64,000 nucleotides of DNA from the NCBI GenBank assembly GCA_028718185.1, contig JAQUMH010000001.1, positions 529,186 to 593,185 on the forward strand, given 5' to 3'. Source of the DNA: Elusimicrobiota bacterium (lineage in GTDB: Bacteria; Elusimicrobiota; UBA8919). This document shows, piece by piece, positions 1 through 8,894 of the stretch. The translations under genes were made by a program, and so were the position numbers. The notes under the pieces are model-generated. The model made no database searches. It saw only the letters and a program-made list of their open reading frames with translations, and had not been told where the DNA came from. How positions within the stretch are numbered: position 1 is the first letter of the stretch; every line of letters starts with the position of its first letter.

Positions 1-304
1 TTGCTGTCAGAACCACAAGAAGCAGGTTCAAAACAACATTTGCCAATTCCCAGAACTCTTCTTTGGTATGTTTTGTGGTATACTCGCTAAACACGGGAAC
101 AATTGCAGCATTTGCCGCTCCCTCGCCGATAAAATCCCGGAACAGATTGGGTATTTTAAATGCAATAACAAAAGCCTGGGCATAAACATAAACCCCGAAT
201 AAACGCGCTATAATAATATCACGGATAAATCCCAGAATACGCGAAATCAATGTTGCAATACTTATAATTCCGGCTGATTTGGTAACAGTTTTGTTTGTTG
301 ACAT
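1..304 (-). CDS. murJ: Lipid II flippase MurJ, N-terminal part (runs off the window)
   Basis: Reading the minus strand from an ATG at 304 gives about 101 residues with no stop before the window edge. The start reads MSTNKTVTKSAGIISIATLI and continues with SRILGFIRDIIIA and IPNLFRDFIGEGAANAA, the hallmark N-terminus of MurJ/MviN, the MOP-superfamily flippase that moves the undecaprenyl-linked peptidoglycan precursor across the inner membrane. The conserved Arg of the RxLGxxRD segment and the Arg of the NLFR segment are present. It stands upstream on the same strand as nothing else in the window, so its operon context is not visible. The family assignment is strong even though only the first two or three membrane helices are seen. 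Confidence 0.88.
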   Translation of the reverse strand, partial: MSTNKTVTKSAGIISIATLISRILGFIRDIIIARLFGVYVYAQAFVIAFKIPNLFRDFIGEGAANAAIVPVFSEYTTKHTKEEFWELANVVLNLLLVVLTA

Positions 305-369
305 ATATATTTTGTTGACTTATGTCCTTTATCTTTTTTTTACACTTTTTTAGAAAATTTTCAAGTTAT

Positions 370-1647
370 CTACTTTCGGGGTTCAATATGCGGGTTTTTG
401 TCATAAATGATTTTTATGGTTTCACCATCGCCTAATATTGACATTCTGGCTGCTTCGACAACCAATTCATTTATATAACTGTTTGCAGGTGTGGCAATTA
501 TTCCTTTCTTATCAATTTCTTTAATTATCTCTTTTCTTTTATTCATTGCTTTATCTTCAGTCAAAGACGTAACTTCATTTTCAATTCTATTAATTGTATT
601 TAACGTTGCTGCGACAGAATCAAAACCGTATCCTACCGGCTTATATCCGATACCTTCCCACGGAACCAATTTATAAAAATCAGGACTGACAAAATTGAAA
701 TGCGAACCCGCACAGCCTATACCTTCAAGATAACAATGGCTTACTCCCCTAAACTGGTCGTCATGCTTGACCAGACCGCTCTTTCCATTACCTTCAAAAA
801 ACATAGACAAGCATTGTTCGTTGCTGCCGGCAGCTTCATCCGGATAACCTAACCCGTCAGTTACAGACAATAAAGCGCCGTTCTCATACTTTACCCGCCC
901 GTTAGCCCACATATAGCCTTCATTACCGTTAGGAAATTTACCTTTGATGCCGGATACTGAAACTTCAACCGGTTTAAGTCCTGTAATAAAATAGACAAGG
1001 TCTACATAATGACATCCTACATAAACAAAAGGGTCGGTGTTTTTTGTTGTAAACCAGTTTTGGAAATTAGAAGACCTGTAATAATATGGTTCTATCATTT
1101 TAGCTTCACCCATGACAAATTCTCCGAAATGACCTAATTCATAACTGCGTTTTGCCATAAGCGACCTGCGGTCGAACCGTTTATGATATTCTACACCTAC
1201 AAATAGTCCTTTACTCAAAGCAAGTTTCTCTATTTCTAATGTTTGTTCGTATTTTAATACTAAAGGTTTAACGCAAAGTACATGCTGGTTGTTACGCAAT
1301 GCTTCCATAACTACTTCATAGTGAAGCTGGTCGGGCATTGCAACTATAACTGCCTGATAAGGCATCATTTTAGATATCACTTCTTTGTATAAATCAGGCA
1401 AATTTTTAGCCGGTGATTCGGATAGTGACGGATTAGCGGTAAAATCCTGTCCTGGGAAAGCTTCTTTGATTTCTTTATTTTCTTTAAGTGCTTTAAGGGG
1501 TCCGTTATTCAAAGCACAAATGTTTATATCCCCAACTATCCCGGTCCTTTGTAAATGATAAACTGAAGGCAATATTAAATCGTTGGTAATCATACCCCCG
1601 CCAACTATAGTCACATCAACAGCTTTAAATGAATTAGAATTTTTCAT
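370..1647 (-). CDS. Gfo/Idh/MocA-family NAD(P)-dependent oxidoreductase
   Basis: A 425-residue dehydrogenase of the Gfo/Idh/MocA family, which oxidises or reduces sugars and cyclitols with NAD(P). The Rossmann start DVTIVGGGMI lies at residues 11-20, the segment VCVKPL near 126-130 replaces the usual EKP motif (Val for Glu, Lys retained), and EYHKRFD near 154-160 is the family's substrate-side region. At 425 residues it is longer than the usual 330-390. Its start is four bases past the stop of the aminotransferase gene at 1652-3022, so the two are almost certainly co-transcribed and may oxidise and then transaminate (or the reverse) one sugar or amino-sugar substrate. Substrate unknown. Confidence 0.8.
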   Translation of the reverse strand: MKNSNSFKAVDVTIVGGGMITNDLILPSVYHLQRTGIVGDINICALNNGPLKALKENKEIKEAFPGQDFTANPSLSESPAKNLPDLYKEVISKMMPYQAVIVAMPDQLHYEVVMEALRNNQHVLCVKPLVLKYEQTLEIEKLALSKGLFVGVEYHKRFDRRSLMAKRSYELGHFGEFVMGEAKMIEPYYYRSSNFQNWFTTKNTDPFVYVGCHYVDLVYFITGLKPVEVSVSGIKGKFPNGNEGYMWANGRVKYENGALLSVTDGLGYPDEAAGSNEQCLSMFFEGNGKSGLVKHDDQFRGVSHCYLEGIGCAGSHFNFVSPDFYKLVPWEGIGYKPVGYGFDSVAATLNTINRIENEVTSLTEDKAMNKRKEIIKEIDKKGIIATPANSYINELVVEAARMSILGDGETIKIIYDKNPHIEPRK

Positions 1648-1651
1648 AATT

Positions 1652-3022
1652 TTATTTCCCTAAAACCTCATCACACGCTTCTTCAAGAACTTTTATGCCT
1701 TCTATCAGCGCTTCTCTGTTTATTATAAGAGGCGGACATATTTTTATACATTCACCGTTTACTCCTACAGGTGAAAACATTAAAAGTCCTTTTTGAAAAC
1801 ATTTTTCATTGATTTTTGTAGCAGTATCGGGGTCCGGTTCTTTGGTACCTTTCTTAACTACCTGGATACCTCCGACAAGCCCTTTACCCTGAACACAACC
1901 AAGAACATGCGGATATTTTTCTCTTATCCTTCTAAGCTCAGGTATAAGTATTTCACCGAGTTTTTTTGATTTCTCAGCAAGTTTCTCTTTTTTAAGTATT
2001 TTAAGGTTTGCCAAAGACGCAGCAACCGGCAGCGGACTTGCTGAATGTGTTGAAGTCATAGACCCGGGTGAATAAAGTCCCAATATGTCTTTTCTGCCGA
2101 TAACGGCAGAAATCGGTAATGAAGACGATATGCCCTTACCACAAACGATTAGGTCCGGTTTTATGTCATAATGTTCGAAAGTAAACATTTTGCCTGTCCT
2201 GCAAAACCCGGCCTGGACTTCATCACAAATCAACACGATATCATTGTCTTTACAAAACTTTGCTAAACGTTGCGCGTATTCATACGGCAGAAAATCCGGA
2301 CCTACGCCCTGATACGATTCTACAAGAACACCGGCTATTTCGTCAGGTTTCACATTTTTTTCAATTAAAGTTTTTACAAAAAGCTCAAAAGAGATATCTT
2401 CATTTTTATAGCCGTCAGGAAACGGTACTTGTATAAAAGTTTTATCGCCGTCCACTATCCATTTTTTTGATTTTTCCATCCCGCCTGCAAGTTGCGAACC
2501 GAGCGTCCTGCCGTGAAAAGCGTTTTTAAATGACACTAGATATTTTCTTTTCGGCCCATATTTTTCAACAGCATACGTCTTCGCAAGTTTAATGGCGTTT
2601 TCAACAGCTTCGCTGCCGGTAGTCAATAAAAACACATGGTAATTTGAAGGATCCGGTGAAAGTTCCTGGAGCGCTTTAACTAATTCGGCTCTTTGTTCAT
2701 GTACAAATACGTAAGTTGCAAGAAGTTTTTGATCTAAAATCTTCCGCACTGCTTTTATAATTTCTTTTCTTCCATGACCGGCATTGGTTATAAGCACACC
2801 CGAAGACCAGTCAATCCATTTATTTCCCCATTTGTCGTATACCTGAAATCCTTCGGCTTTATGCCATATCACAGGCGGCTGACCCATCATGGATTTAGGC
2901 TCGGACTCCATCAGGGATTTAAATATTTTCAGGGATTGCGGGACAGGAAGTTTGGTTTTTATACACCTGTATTTTGTTTTAATTTTAGGTACATCAACGG
3001 GTTCTAAATTATACTTTGCCAT
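1652..3022 (-). CDS. Class III PLP-dependent aminotransferase (acetylornithine/GABA type)
   Basis: A 456-residue fold-type I aminotransferase. TTGSEAVENAIKLA (about residues 133-147) binds the PLP phosphate, FHGRTLG is near 170, Asp267 in LICDEVQAGF pairs with the PLP pyridine nitrogen, and Lys296 in CGKGISS is the Schiff-base lysine. The overall pattern fits 4-aminobutyrate, acetylornithine or related omega-aminotransferases; the N-terminal extension of about 45 residues before MMGQPPVIW is typical of GabT-like members. The partner oxidoreductase follows after four bases, so the substrate may be a keto-sugar or semialdehyde it makes. Exact amino donor and acceptor cannot be read from sequence. 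Confidence 0.82.
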   Translation of the reverse strand: MAKYNLEPVDVPKIKTKYRCIKTKLPVPQSLKIFKSLMESEPKSMMGQPPVIWHKAEGFQVYDKWGNKWIDWSSGVLITNAGHGRKEIIKAVRKILDQKLLATYVFVHEQRAELVKALQELSPDPSNYHVFLLTTGSEAVENAIKLAKTYAVEKYGPKRKYLVSFKNAFHGRTLGSQLAGGMEKSKKWIVDGDKTFIQVPFPDGYKNEDISFELFVKTLIEKNVKPDEIAGVLVESYQGVGPDFLPYEYAQRLAKFCKDNDIVLICDEVQAGFCRTGKMFTFEHYDIKPDLIVCGKGISSSLPISAVIGRKDILGLYSPGSMTSTHSASPLPVAASLANLKILKKEKLAEKSKKLGEILIPELRRIREKYPHVLGCVQGKGLVGGIQVVKKGTKEPDPDTATKINEKCFQKGLLMFSPVGVNGECIKICPPLIINREALIEGIKVLEEACDEVLGK

Positions 3023-3259
3023 TTAAATCATCAACTCCTTTATGATATATTTTAACTTTTTAAACTGTGCGACTGTGTGCACTCTGTGCACCCCGTGAGC
3101 TGCGTACACGCAGCTCATATTTTACCTAACCAGAAATATTTGTCAAGAAAAATTGAGACTGTTCTCCTTACTATTCATCCCCGCAGGTATTATGGCAAAG
3201 GAGAATATTTTAATTGAAAAATAGTAAAAAATATATAAAATGTAAGTATAGGAGCATTT
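3023..3259. other. Divergent intergenic region with a short palindrome
   Basis: This gap separates the divergent genes at 1652-3022 (minus) and 3260-3949 (plus). It holds a near-perfect palindrome at 3096-3116 (TGAGCTGCG arm, four-base centre) preceded by a GTG/CTGTGCA-rich stretch. I see no gene in it. Confidence 0.5.
3214..3241 (+). promoter_or_regulatory. Possible sigma-70 type promoter for the YchF-like gene
   Basis: TTGAAA at 3214-3219 and TAAAAT at 3236-3241 are separated by 16 bases and lie just before the AGGAGC ribosome binding site and ATG at 3260. The local A/T richness makes chance matches easy. Confidence 0.35.
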
Positions 3260-3949
3260 ATGAAAATAGGTTTTACCGGTATTGATGTACCAGAAGGCAA
3301 AATAAAATACAATGACGAAATCTTAATCGCACTTGAGAAAAAATGTGAACCAAAAAAAGTATCTCCGTTTTTCGCCGAATTTATCCGTGATGAGTTCATA
3401 CAAGTAGAAGCAATTGTCTTGCCCCGTGCTAAAATACTTGATTTGCTTATCCACGATATTGAGAAATTTGAATCGCGTTTACAAAACACTAATGATACCG
3501 CTGAAAAAGAATTCATCGGGAAATGCATATCTTATCTTGAAAAAGAAGTACCTTTATGCGAAGTAGAATTTAATGAAACTGAACAAAAATTTATTAATAT
3601 GATGTCGCCGTTCAGCATGAAACCGGTAGTAGTCCTCGAAAACGAAACAGAAACTAATGAAATAATTAAAAAAACTCTTGAAAAATCAAATTTTATATTT
3701 TTCTATACTGCCGGTAAACAGGAAGTCCATGCCTGGCAGGTAAAAAAGGGTTCGGATATTGTTACCTGTGCCGGTAAAATTCACACTGACCTCGCACGAG
3801 GATTCATAAAAGCGGATATTGTAAGTTTTGAGGATTTCATGAAATGTCATAATATTAATGATGCAAGAAGCAAAGGATTGGTCAAATTAGTAGACAGGGA
3901 TTATATTATAAAGGAAGCCGACATAATAGAAATAAGATTTAATGTGTGA
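3260..3949 (+). CDS. YchF-related protein with a collapsed G domain (TGS/DUF933 C-terminus)
   Basis: A 229-residue protein. Its C-terminal half (from about residue 145) closely follows the TGS-like DUF933 domain of the ribosome-associated ATPase YchF/OLA1: FFYTAGKQEVHAWQVKKG, AGKIHTDLARGFIKADIVSF and DYIIKEADIIEIRFNV. Upstream, residues about 60-130 match the YchF helical region (LLIHDIEKFESRL, MKPVVVLENE). The N-terminus MKIGFTGIDVPEGK stands where YchF has its P-loop, but the GKST motif and the switch regions are missing, so the protein is about 130 residues shorter than YchF and should not bind or hydrolyse nucleotide in the usual way. An AGGAGC site supports the start. Domain assignment is confident; a function is not. 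Confidence 0.75.
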   Translation: MKIGFTGIDVPEGKIKYNDEILIALEKKCEPKKVSPFFAEFIRDEFIQVEAIVLPRAKILDLLIHDIEKFESRLQNTNDTAEKEFIGKCISYLEKEVPLCEVEFNETEQKFINMMSPFSMKPVVVLENETETNEIIKKTLEKSNFIFFYTAGKQEVHAWQVKKGSDIVTCAGKIHTDLARGFIKADIVSFEDFMKCHNINDARSKGLVKLVDRDYIIKEADIIEIRFNV

Positions 3950-3968
3950 TTATTAAAAACCAACAATC

Positions 3969-4165
3969 TCTATACAAATTAGGCTTGCCAAGGGTCTGGC
4001 GACAACTACAAAACTATAATTAAATTGTAGTTTCACGCCCTCGGCGTGATAACATTGAAATTCTTATACATCAAGTTAATGCCGACTCCGCCACAAAACG
4101 TTGGCGGACAAGCAAGGTCGGCAACTACATCAACATTGTAGTGGCAGAGCTTGCTCTGCCTACAT
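3969..4165. repeat. Composite of short palindromic repeats
   Basis: The gap between the YchF-like and thioesterase genes is filled with short inverted repeats: TCACGCCCTCGGCGTGA near 4033-4049, a GTTGGCGG block, AAGGTCGGCAACTACATCAA near 4111, and the palindrome GGCAGAGCTTGCTCTGCC at 4143-4160. The last two blocks recur together at 20.7 and 23.3 kb. Confidence 0.7.
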
Positions 4166-4207
4166 CTTTCAAATTCTTATACTATAAAATAGTTTAAAGG
4201 AGCAGTT

Positions 4208-4603
4208 ATGTATAAACTTAGAATTTATTACGAAGATACGGATGCAGGTGAGGTTGTATATTATGCAAATTATTTAAAATATTTTGAAAGAGCGCGCACG
4301 GAATTATTCAGAGAAAACGGTATTGAACTACTGGAACTGATTAAACGCGGGGTTCATTTTGTGGTCAGTGAGGTGGAAGCAAAGTTTATTGTTTCGGCTG
4401 TACTCGGCGATATGCTTTCAATAGAAACAAAAATAAAAGAGATTGGCAAAGTATCGTTAACTATAGAATACATTATAAAGAGAGACTCGACTGTTCTTGT
4501 AACCGGTAAGACAAAGATGGGCTGTATAAACGATAATTTTAAATTAACTAAAATCCCGCCGGATGTTTTAGAAAAACTAAAAACAACAATGAATCACCCT
4601 TGA
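4208..4603 (+). CDS. YbgC/FadM-type acyl-CoA thioesterase
   Basis: A 131-residue hot-dog-fold protein of the 4-hydroxybenzoyl-CoA thioesterase/YbgC family. The signature YEDTDAGEVVYYANYLKYF begins at residue 8, with Asp12 in the place of the catalytic Asp of YbgC, followed by ERARTELFRENG. The length is that of the family (about 130). It hydrolyses short or medium acyl-CoA thioesters; in proteobacteria YbgC sits with tol-pal, which is not the case here. A strong ribosome binding site (AAAGGAGC) precedes the ATG. It converges with the broken nitroreductase gene, whose end is 10 bases away. Confidence 0.88.
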   Translation: MYKLRIYYEDTDAGEVVYYANYLKYFERARTELFRENGIELLELIKRGVHFVVSEVEAKFIVSAVLGDMLSIETKIKEIGKVSLTIEYIIKRDSTVLVTGKTKMGCINDNFKLTKIPPDVLEKLKTTMNHP

Positions 4604-4613
4604 TGACGATTTA

Positions 4614-5256
4614 TTATTTCTTCGGATAACCTACCGTTTGTGAAAGTGTTACTTTCTGGTCTTTTCTCAATTTCATTGCTTTTTCAAGCGCAGGTTTATC
4701 TACAAAAGCCCGCACCACTGTAGTCAGACCTTCTGAAGCACAGTACAAATAAACATTCTGACTGATGAACGCCGTGTCTGCACCTGAATAAAAATCAATA
4801 TCTGCAGGTCCGATTTTACTCATCTTAGCGCGGTCTGCAACATAAATAAGATTGAGAGGCGGCTTCCTTAACAAACGGTTGTTTCCCCGTTAAAGCACGA
4901 ATATCTTCTGTTAAAACACTTTGTAATAAATTTTGTTTCGCATTATACAGATAAAGTCCTTCCGGTATCGCGACATAGACATCTATTTCCTGCATATTAA
5001 TTGCAGACGGCGCAGTACGGCCGTTTGAATCCGGTCTATTTATACCAAATGCTGCCCAAAGCAGATTTGAAATTGTTTGTAATGATAATTTTTCGTTACT
5101 AAATTCCCTTCCGGATTGCCTCTTTTTTAACACCTGCATTAGAGGTTTCCCGATTTCCATCTGAGGCTTAGGAAGTTTTATTTCTTTCTCCGCCTGCCCG
5201 AAAACACAAACAGACATTAAAAACACAACGACTAACAAACCAAAAATCTTTTTCAT
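4614..5256 (-). pseudogene. Frameshifted exported SagB/ThcOx-type nitroreductase
   Basis: Two overlapping reading frames together make one nitroreductase of about 213 residues. The upstream frame (5256 down to about 4860) starts with a signal peptide (MKKIFGLLVVVFLMSVCVFG) and carries KKRQSGREFSNEKLSLQTI, ISNLLWAAFGINRP and RTAPSAINMQEIDVYVA, all typical of the FMN-binding SagB-like family. The downstream frame carries NLIYVADRAKM, DTAFISQNVYLYCASEGL and VTLSQTVGYPKK. Continuity needs removal of one base near 4860 (the coding strand reads GAAGCCGCCTCTC), where EA-PLNL would be restored. The second, intact family member lies at 55545-56201 and shows the expected layout. It is either a true pseudogene or an assembly error. 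Confidence 0.75.
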
Positions 5257-5340
5257 GATTCCCCTGATATAATTAAAATTATATCTGTGTAATCTGCCGT
5301 TTAATCAGTGTAATCAGACATCCTTCTTTTTATAGGATGT

Positions 5341-6120
5341 CTATATCCAACCTAATATTTTATATGCTAATATACCGTAGTATTCATGTAATACTGTGGT
5401 GTTTATTACAAGCGCCCCCGAATCAGGTAAACACGTGTAGATTTTTAATTGAAAATCCTTGTCTGCATAATAATCAGTCGGCGCCGGGTAAACAGTGAAT
5501 CCCTGTTTTTCAAATATAAGCACTGACCGTGGCATGTGATACGCGCTGGTAACAAGAATAATGGTTGGTTTAAGTTTGTATTTCTCCAATAGTTCCTTTA
5601 CATTAACAGCATTGTCGTGTGTATTCTTGGATTTAGTATCCATCAATATTTTTGCTGAATTTATTCCAAAAAGTTCAGTCAGAAGAGAACAACTTATTTC
5701 CGCTTCTGAACCTGGAAATTCTTTTATAAATGTTATCTGCCCTCCTGTCGTAATGAGATATGGTGCGTAACCTTTTTTAAACAGTCGGGCGGCATGCATT
5801 ATTCTATCTGCATTTTGGTTAGTTTCATAGTAAATACGCGGAGGCAGTTTTGGCATTTCAGAACCGCCTAAAAGTACAACTGCAGAAACTTTAGGGTAGG
5901 TATATGCCGGTGAATATTGACTTTCCAAACTCCGCATGAGTTTATGCGCTACTATAGGAGACGAAAAAAAGATAAAACCAAATATTGATAAAAAAAATGC
6001 TATATACCCCATTTTTCTTTTATTAAAAGCAAGCAGTATTAAAGCAAGCAGCCCGAATGTTGCTATAAACCCTGCCGGGTATAATGGAATAACAAAAAAT
6101 TTTGAAATAATATGAATCAT
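5341..6120 (-). CDS. YdcF/ElyC/SanA-family (DUF218) membrane protein
   Basis: A 259-residue protein with two N-terminal membrane helices (about residues 11-31 and 37-55) followed by a DUF218 domain: AVVLLGGSEMP near 80-90, ADRIMHAARLFKKGYAPYLI, TGGQITF, SKNTHDNAVNVKELL and LVTSAYHMPRSVLIFEKQGF. The GG, the TxxN/D block and the S-x-Y-H-x-x-R segment are the conserved features of this family, members of which (ElyC, SanA) act in envelope integrity and in the handling of undecaprenyl-linked intermediates in Escherichia coli. The gene stands alone between repeat-bearing gaps. The biochemical activity of the family is not established here. Confidence 0.82.
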   Translation of the reverse strand: MIHIISKFFVIPLYPAGFIATFGLLALILLAFNKRKMGYIAFFLSIFGFIFFSSPIVAHKLMRSLESQYSPAYTYPKVSAVVLLGGSEMPKLPPRIYYETNQNADRIMHAARLFKKGYAPYLITTGGQITFIKEFPGSEAEISCSLLTELFGINSAKILMDTKSKNTHDNAVNVKELLEKYKLKPTIILVTSAYHMPRSVLIFEKQGFTVYPAPTDYYADKDFQLKIYTCLPDSGALVINTTVLHEYYGILAYKILGWI

Positions 6121-6184
6121 AAAATATGAAGCACTAACTGCAGGAGCAATAGATCTGAGCTCCTAGCATTAATCTGCGAATAGA

Positions 6185-7228
6185 TTATAGTGGCAGCCTA
6201 ATTTGTTTTTTTTCTTTTGCTGACTTATATATTGCAAGCACCAATTCCACAGCTTTTCTTCCCTCATAGCCGTCAACCATAGGGGTTTTATTGTTATTTA
6301 TTGCGTCCACCATATCTTGTATCTGAATCATATGCCCCTCAGAGGTTATTGATTTTACCGGATCGGAAGCACCGCTTGAAGTTTTCTTTTTAGCTGCTTT
6401 AATTTGCTCGTCTTCTTCTATTTTATCTATAAATTCCCAAGCTTCAACATTAGTACCTACCAGCACGACACTACCTTTTTCCCCGTAAATTTCCAGCCTG
6501 TTATCAAAACCGGGGTAGACAGCAGTAGTTCCTTCTATAACCCCGAAAGCGTTATTTTTAAATTTAAGCAGTGCTACCGCTGTATCTTCAACTTTTATTT
6601 TTCTCAGCAGCGTACCTGCATAAGCCGTAACCTCATCAACAGGTCCCATCATCCATTGAAGAATATCAATTGTATGGATTGACTGGTTCATAAGCGCACC
6701 GCCGCCATCCATTTCCCATGTGCCGCGCCATTTTCCGGTATCATAATATTCCTGGGAACGGTACCACTTTATATAAGCATCTCCAATTACAATTTTCCCA
6801 AACCTGTCTTTTTCAATCGCTTCCTTAAGTTTCCTGACGCCGAAACTAAACCTGGACGGGAAAATAACACATAGTTTAACCTTATTATCATTTGCAGCTT
6901 TTATTATTTTATCGCATTTTTCCAAAGTAATTTCAAGTGGTTTTTCAACTATCAGATGCTTGCCGGCTTTTGCTGCAGCCAAAGCGGATTCTATATGTAA
7001 TCCGCTGGGTGTACAGATATTAACCACATCAATATCTTTTCTTTCAAGCATCTTATTATAATCCAGATATCCTTCAACATTATATTTTTTTGCCAGCTCT
7101 TTGACTCTTGGTTCAACAACATCTGAAATAGCTACAAGTTTTGCTCCTTTTATTTGTGTTATTGCATCCATATGGAATGGACCTATATTCCCGCAGCCGA
7201 TTACCCCGAACCCAAGAACTTTGCTCAT
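6185..7228 (-). CDS. Gfo/Idh/MocA-family oxidoreductase
   Basis: A 347-residue NAD(P)-dependent sugar or inositol dehydrogenase-like protein. The Rossmann motif GFGVIGCGNIGPFHMDAI is at the start, VNICTPSGLHIESALAAAKA and the EKPLEIT motif with its catalytic-region Lys follow near residue 95, and the C-terminal part carries WEMDGGGALMNQSIHTIDIL with the conserved His/Asp. I set the start at the ATG at 7228 because a GGAGG lies at 7238-7242, nine bases upstream; a TTG three codons earlier has no such support. The sugar isomerase/epimerase-like gene lies just upstream on the same strand, a pairing common in cyclitol and sugar catabolism. Substrate unknown. Confidence 0.85.
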   Translation of the reverse strand: MSKVLGFGVIGCGNIGPFHMDAITQIKGAKLVAISDVVEPRVKELAKKYNVEGYLDYNKMLERKDIDVVNICTPSGLHIESALAAAKAGKHLIVEKPLEITLEKCDKIIKAANDNKVKLCVIFPSRFSFGVRKLKEAIEKDRFGKIVIGDAYIKWYRSQEYYDTGKWRGTWEMDGGGALMNQSIHTIDILQWMMGPVDEVTAYAGTLLRKIKVEDTAVALLKFKNNAFGVIEGTTAVYPGFDNRLEIYGEKGSVVLVGTNVEAWEFIDKIEEDEQIKAAKKKTSSGASDPVKSITSEGHMIQIQDMVDAINNNKTPMVDGYEGRKAVELVLAIYKSAKEKKQIRLPL

Positions 7229-7317
7229 TTTCAACAACCTCCATAAAAAATAGAATTAAGAATTAAGATTTAAGAACTAAGAACTTTGAACTATGAACTA
7301 CTAACTATTCATTAGAA

Positions 7318-8169
7318 TTAATCCCACTTTGATTTTAAAACAGTTTTAAAATATTCAATATCTCTTCTTGCAGCTGAGAAATGGTCCCCTAAAGCAGGGA
7401 ATTCCAGACAATAAACACCCTTATATCCTATTTTTTTTAATAAATTCACAAACTGGAAATTATCAATCATACCCTCAGCAAGAGTAGTACAGTAAAGATC
7501 GTTTGCTACCACAATAACATTTTTCATGTGAGCATAAAAAATCCTGTCTTTTAATTTTTCGATGGCATTTTCGAGTGAACCCCCGTATTTATGTACCATA
7601 ATATTCCCGTAATCTATATTTACCCCGACATTATCTGTTTTCATCATCCCGAAGAGTTTATTGATAGAATCAGGTAAATCATGTATGAAACAGTTATGAC
7701 TTTCCAATGCTAATTTTATACCTTTGCTTTTTACTGCCATTCCGACAGCATCAAGATGAGTCGCAGCCCATTTATAATGGTTCTCTGTCGCCATTGCAGA
7801 ACCGTTAACTTCAAATTTCCGGTATTCCGCGCAAGTTAATGTACCTGTCATGGCATTAAACGTCTTCGTGCCGAATTCTTTTTCCGCCCAGAGAAAAAAA
7901 GCTATCGCTTGCTCCTCCTCGCTTTTCCTTACAGATTCATTTTCGTTCATAAACTCCATGGGACAGCCGAAAGTTATTTCTATTTTTGGGTATTTATCCC
8001 TTAACCTGCAGACTTCTTCTTTGTATGCTTCATCTGCCAACCCGGCAGATTTGCCATACCTTCTTAATTCAACCCCGTTATAACCGTTCATCTTTGCAAG
8101 TTTAAAAAGATTTTCCAGTTCACCATTTCTTTCCCAATAGTTAATATGTAAATAAATTTTTTCCTTCAT
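7318..8169 (-). CDS. Sugar phosphate isomerase/epimerase-family TIM barrel protein
   Basis: A 283-residue AP-endonuclease-2-like (xylose isomerase-like) TIM barrel. Visible family features include GYNGVELRRYGKSAG near residue 30, KLALESHNCFIHDLP with the metal-ligand Glu near 150, VGVNIDYGNIMVHKYGG, FYAHMKNVIV and VYCLEFPALGDHFSAARRDI with the last Glu. Such enzymes isomerise or epimerise keto-sugars, inosose or hydroxypyruvate using a divalent metal. It lies upstream of the oxidoreductase at 6185-7228, suggesting one sugar or cyclitol pathway. The exact substrate cannot be told. Confidence 0.8.
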   Translation of the reverse strand: MKEKIYLHINYWERNGELENLFKLAKMNGYNGVELRRYGKSAGLADEAYKEEVCRLRDKYPKIEITFGCPMEFMNENESVRKSEEEQAIAFFLWAEKEFGTKTFNAMTGTLTCAEYRKFEVNGSAMATENHYKWAATHLDAVGMAVKSKGIKLALESHNCFIHDLPDSINKLFGMMKTDNVGVNIDYGNIMVHKYGGSLENAIEKLKDRIFYAHMKNVIVVANDLYCTTLAEGMIDNFQFVNLLKKIGYKGVYCLEFPALGDHFSAARRDIEYFKTVLKSKWD

Positions 8170-8204
8170 TATAATTTTCTTCCTTATAAATTTTATGATA
8201 TGCT

Positions 8205-8292
8205 ATTTAAAGTTATAGAGTTATTGGGTTATAGGTTCATAGGGTTTTAACTCTAAAACCCTATGAACTCTACGAACTCTATAACTCTTCCT
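8205..8292. repeat. Hairpin of ACTCTATAACTCT-type repeat, copy 1
   Basis: This region is an imperfect long palindrome: GTTATAGAGTTATTGGG and CATAGGGTTTT on one side, AAAACCCTATGAAC and ACTCTATAACTCT on the other. The same family recurs at 16904-17075 and 24411-24492. It lies upstream of the sugar epimerase gene. Confidence 0.75.
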
Positions 8293-8368
8293 TTTCGACT
8301 TCGAATACCTTTCTTAATCTTTTAATCTTTCAATCTATGTTTCCAGTCAAATATCTTCAAAACACATT

Positions 8369-8713
8369 CTATTTTTTAACAGGCTGTTGGAGTTCTTTTT
8401 TTACAGACATGTCTTTCTTCATCATCGGGCGGACTTTATTCATATCTTTTCCCGGTATGCAGCTACTTTCTTTTTCAATGCCGGCGGCATTATCGCAAGG
8501 CATCATTGGACAACGATTCTTACAACAAACAAATATTCCGGCCGATATGCATATCGCGACTGCAATCCATAATAATACCGCGATTATCCTGCCGTACATT
8601 TTTAATCCTTTGCTTTCTGTTTTTCCTACAGCAAACAAAACAAAAAAACTTGCCACCAGCATCATCACTGACGGAACAATACACAAAAATCCTGCAAACC
8701 TGGAAAAACCCAT
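8369..8713 (-). CDS. Small two-helix membrane protein with Cys/Met-rich tail
   Basis: A 114-residue protein that I do not recognise. Two hydrophobic segments (about residues 7-30 and 42-64) are followed by a polar tail with clustered Cys and Met (CCKNRCPMMPCDNAAGIE, then many Lys). A GGGAGGG ribosome binding site stands a few bases before the ATG at 8713, which favours this strand over a longer open frame on the plus strand covering the same bases. The Cys/Met cluster could bind a soft metal, but that is a guess. It stands alone between the sugar epimerase and the signalling cluster. Confidence 0.6.
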   Translation of the reverse strand: MGFSRFAGFLCIVPSVMMLVASFFVLFAVGKTESKGLKMYGRIIAVLLWIAVAICISAGIFVCCKNRCPMMPCDNAAGIEKESSCIPGKDMNKVRPMMKKDMSVKKELQQPVKK

Positions 8714-8894
8714 GATACCCTCCCATTTAAATATTGTGGTTCGACAAGCTCACTATTAGATTATACAGATCTTCTTGACGGCAGGTAGATTAGAATCCAA
8801 AATTTTATCTATGTAATCTATTTCAAAATCTGTGTAACCAGTGCCTGTTGAGTACTTTCTCAACAGGCACATTATACAAATTTTTCCAACTATT

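Noticed and set aside
8337-8759. A longer open frame (140 residues) on the plus strand over the small membrane protein gene
   Set aside because: The minus-strand frame has a GGGAGGG ribosome binding site and two clear membrane helices; the plus-strand frame has neither and looks like its shadow.
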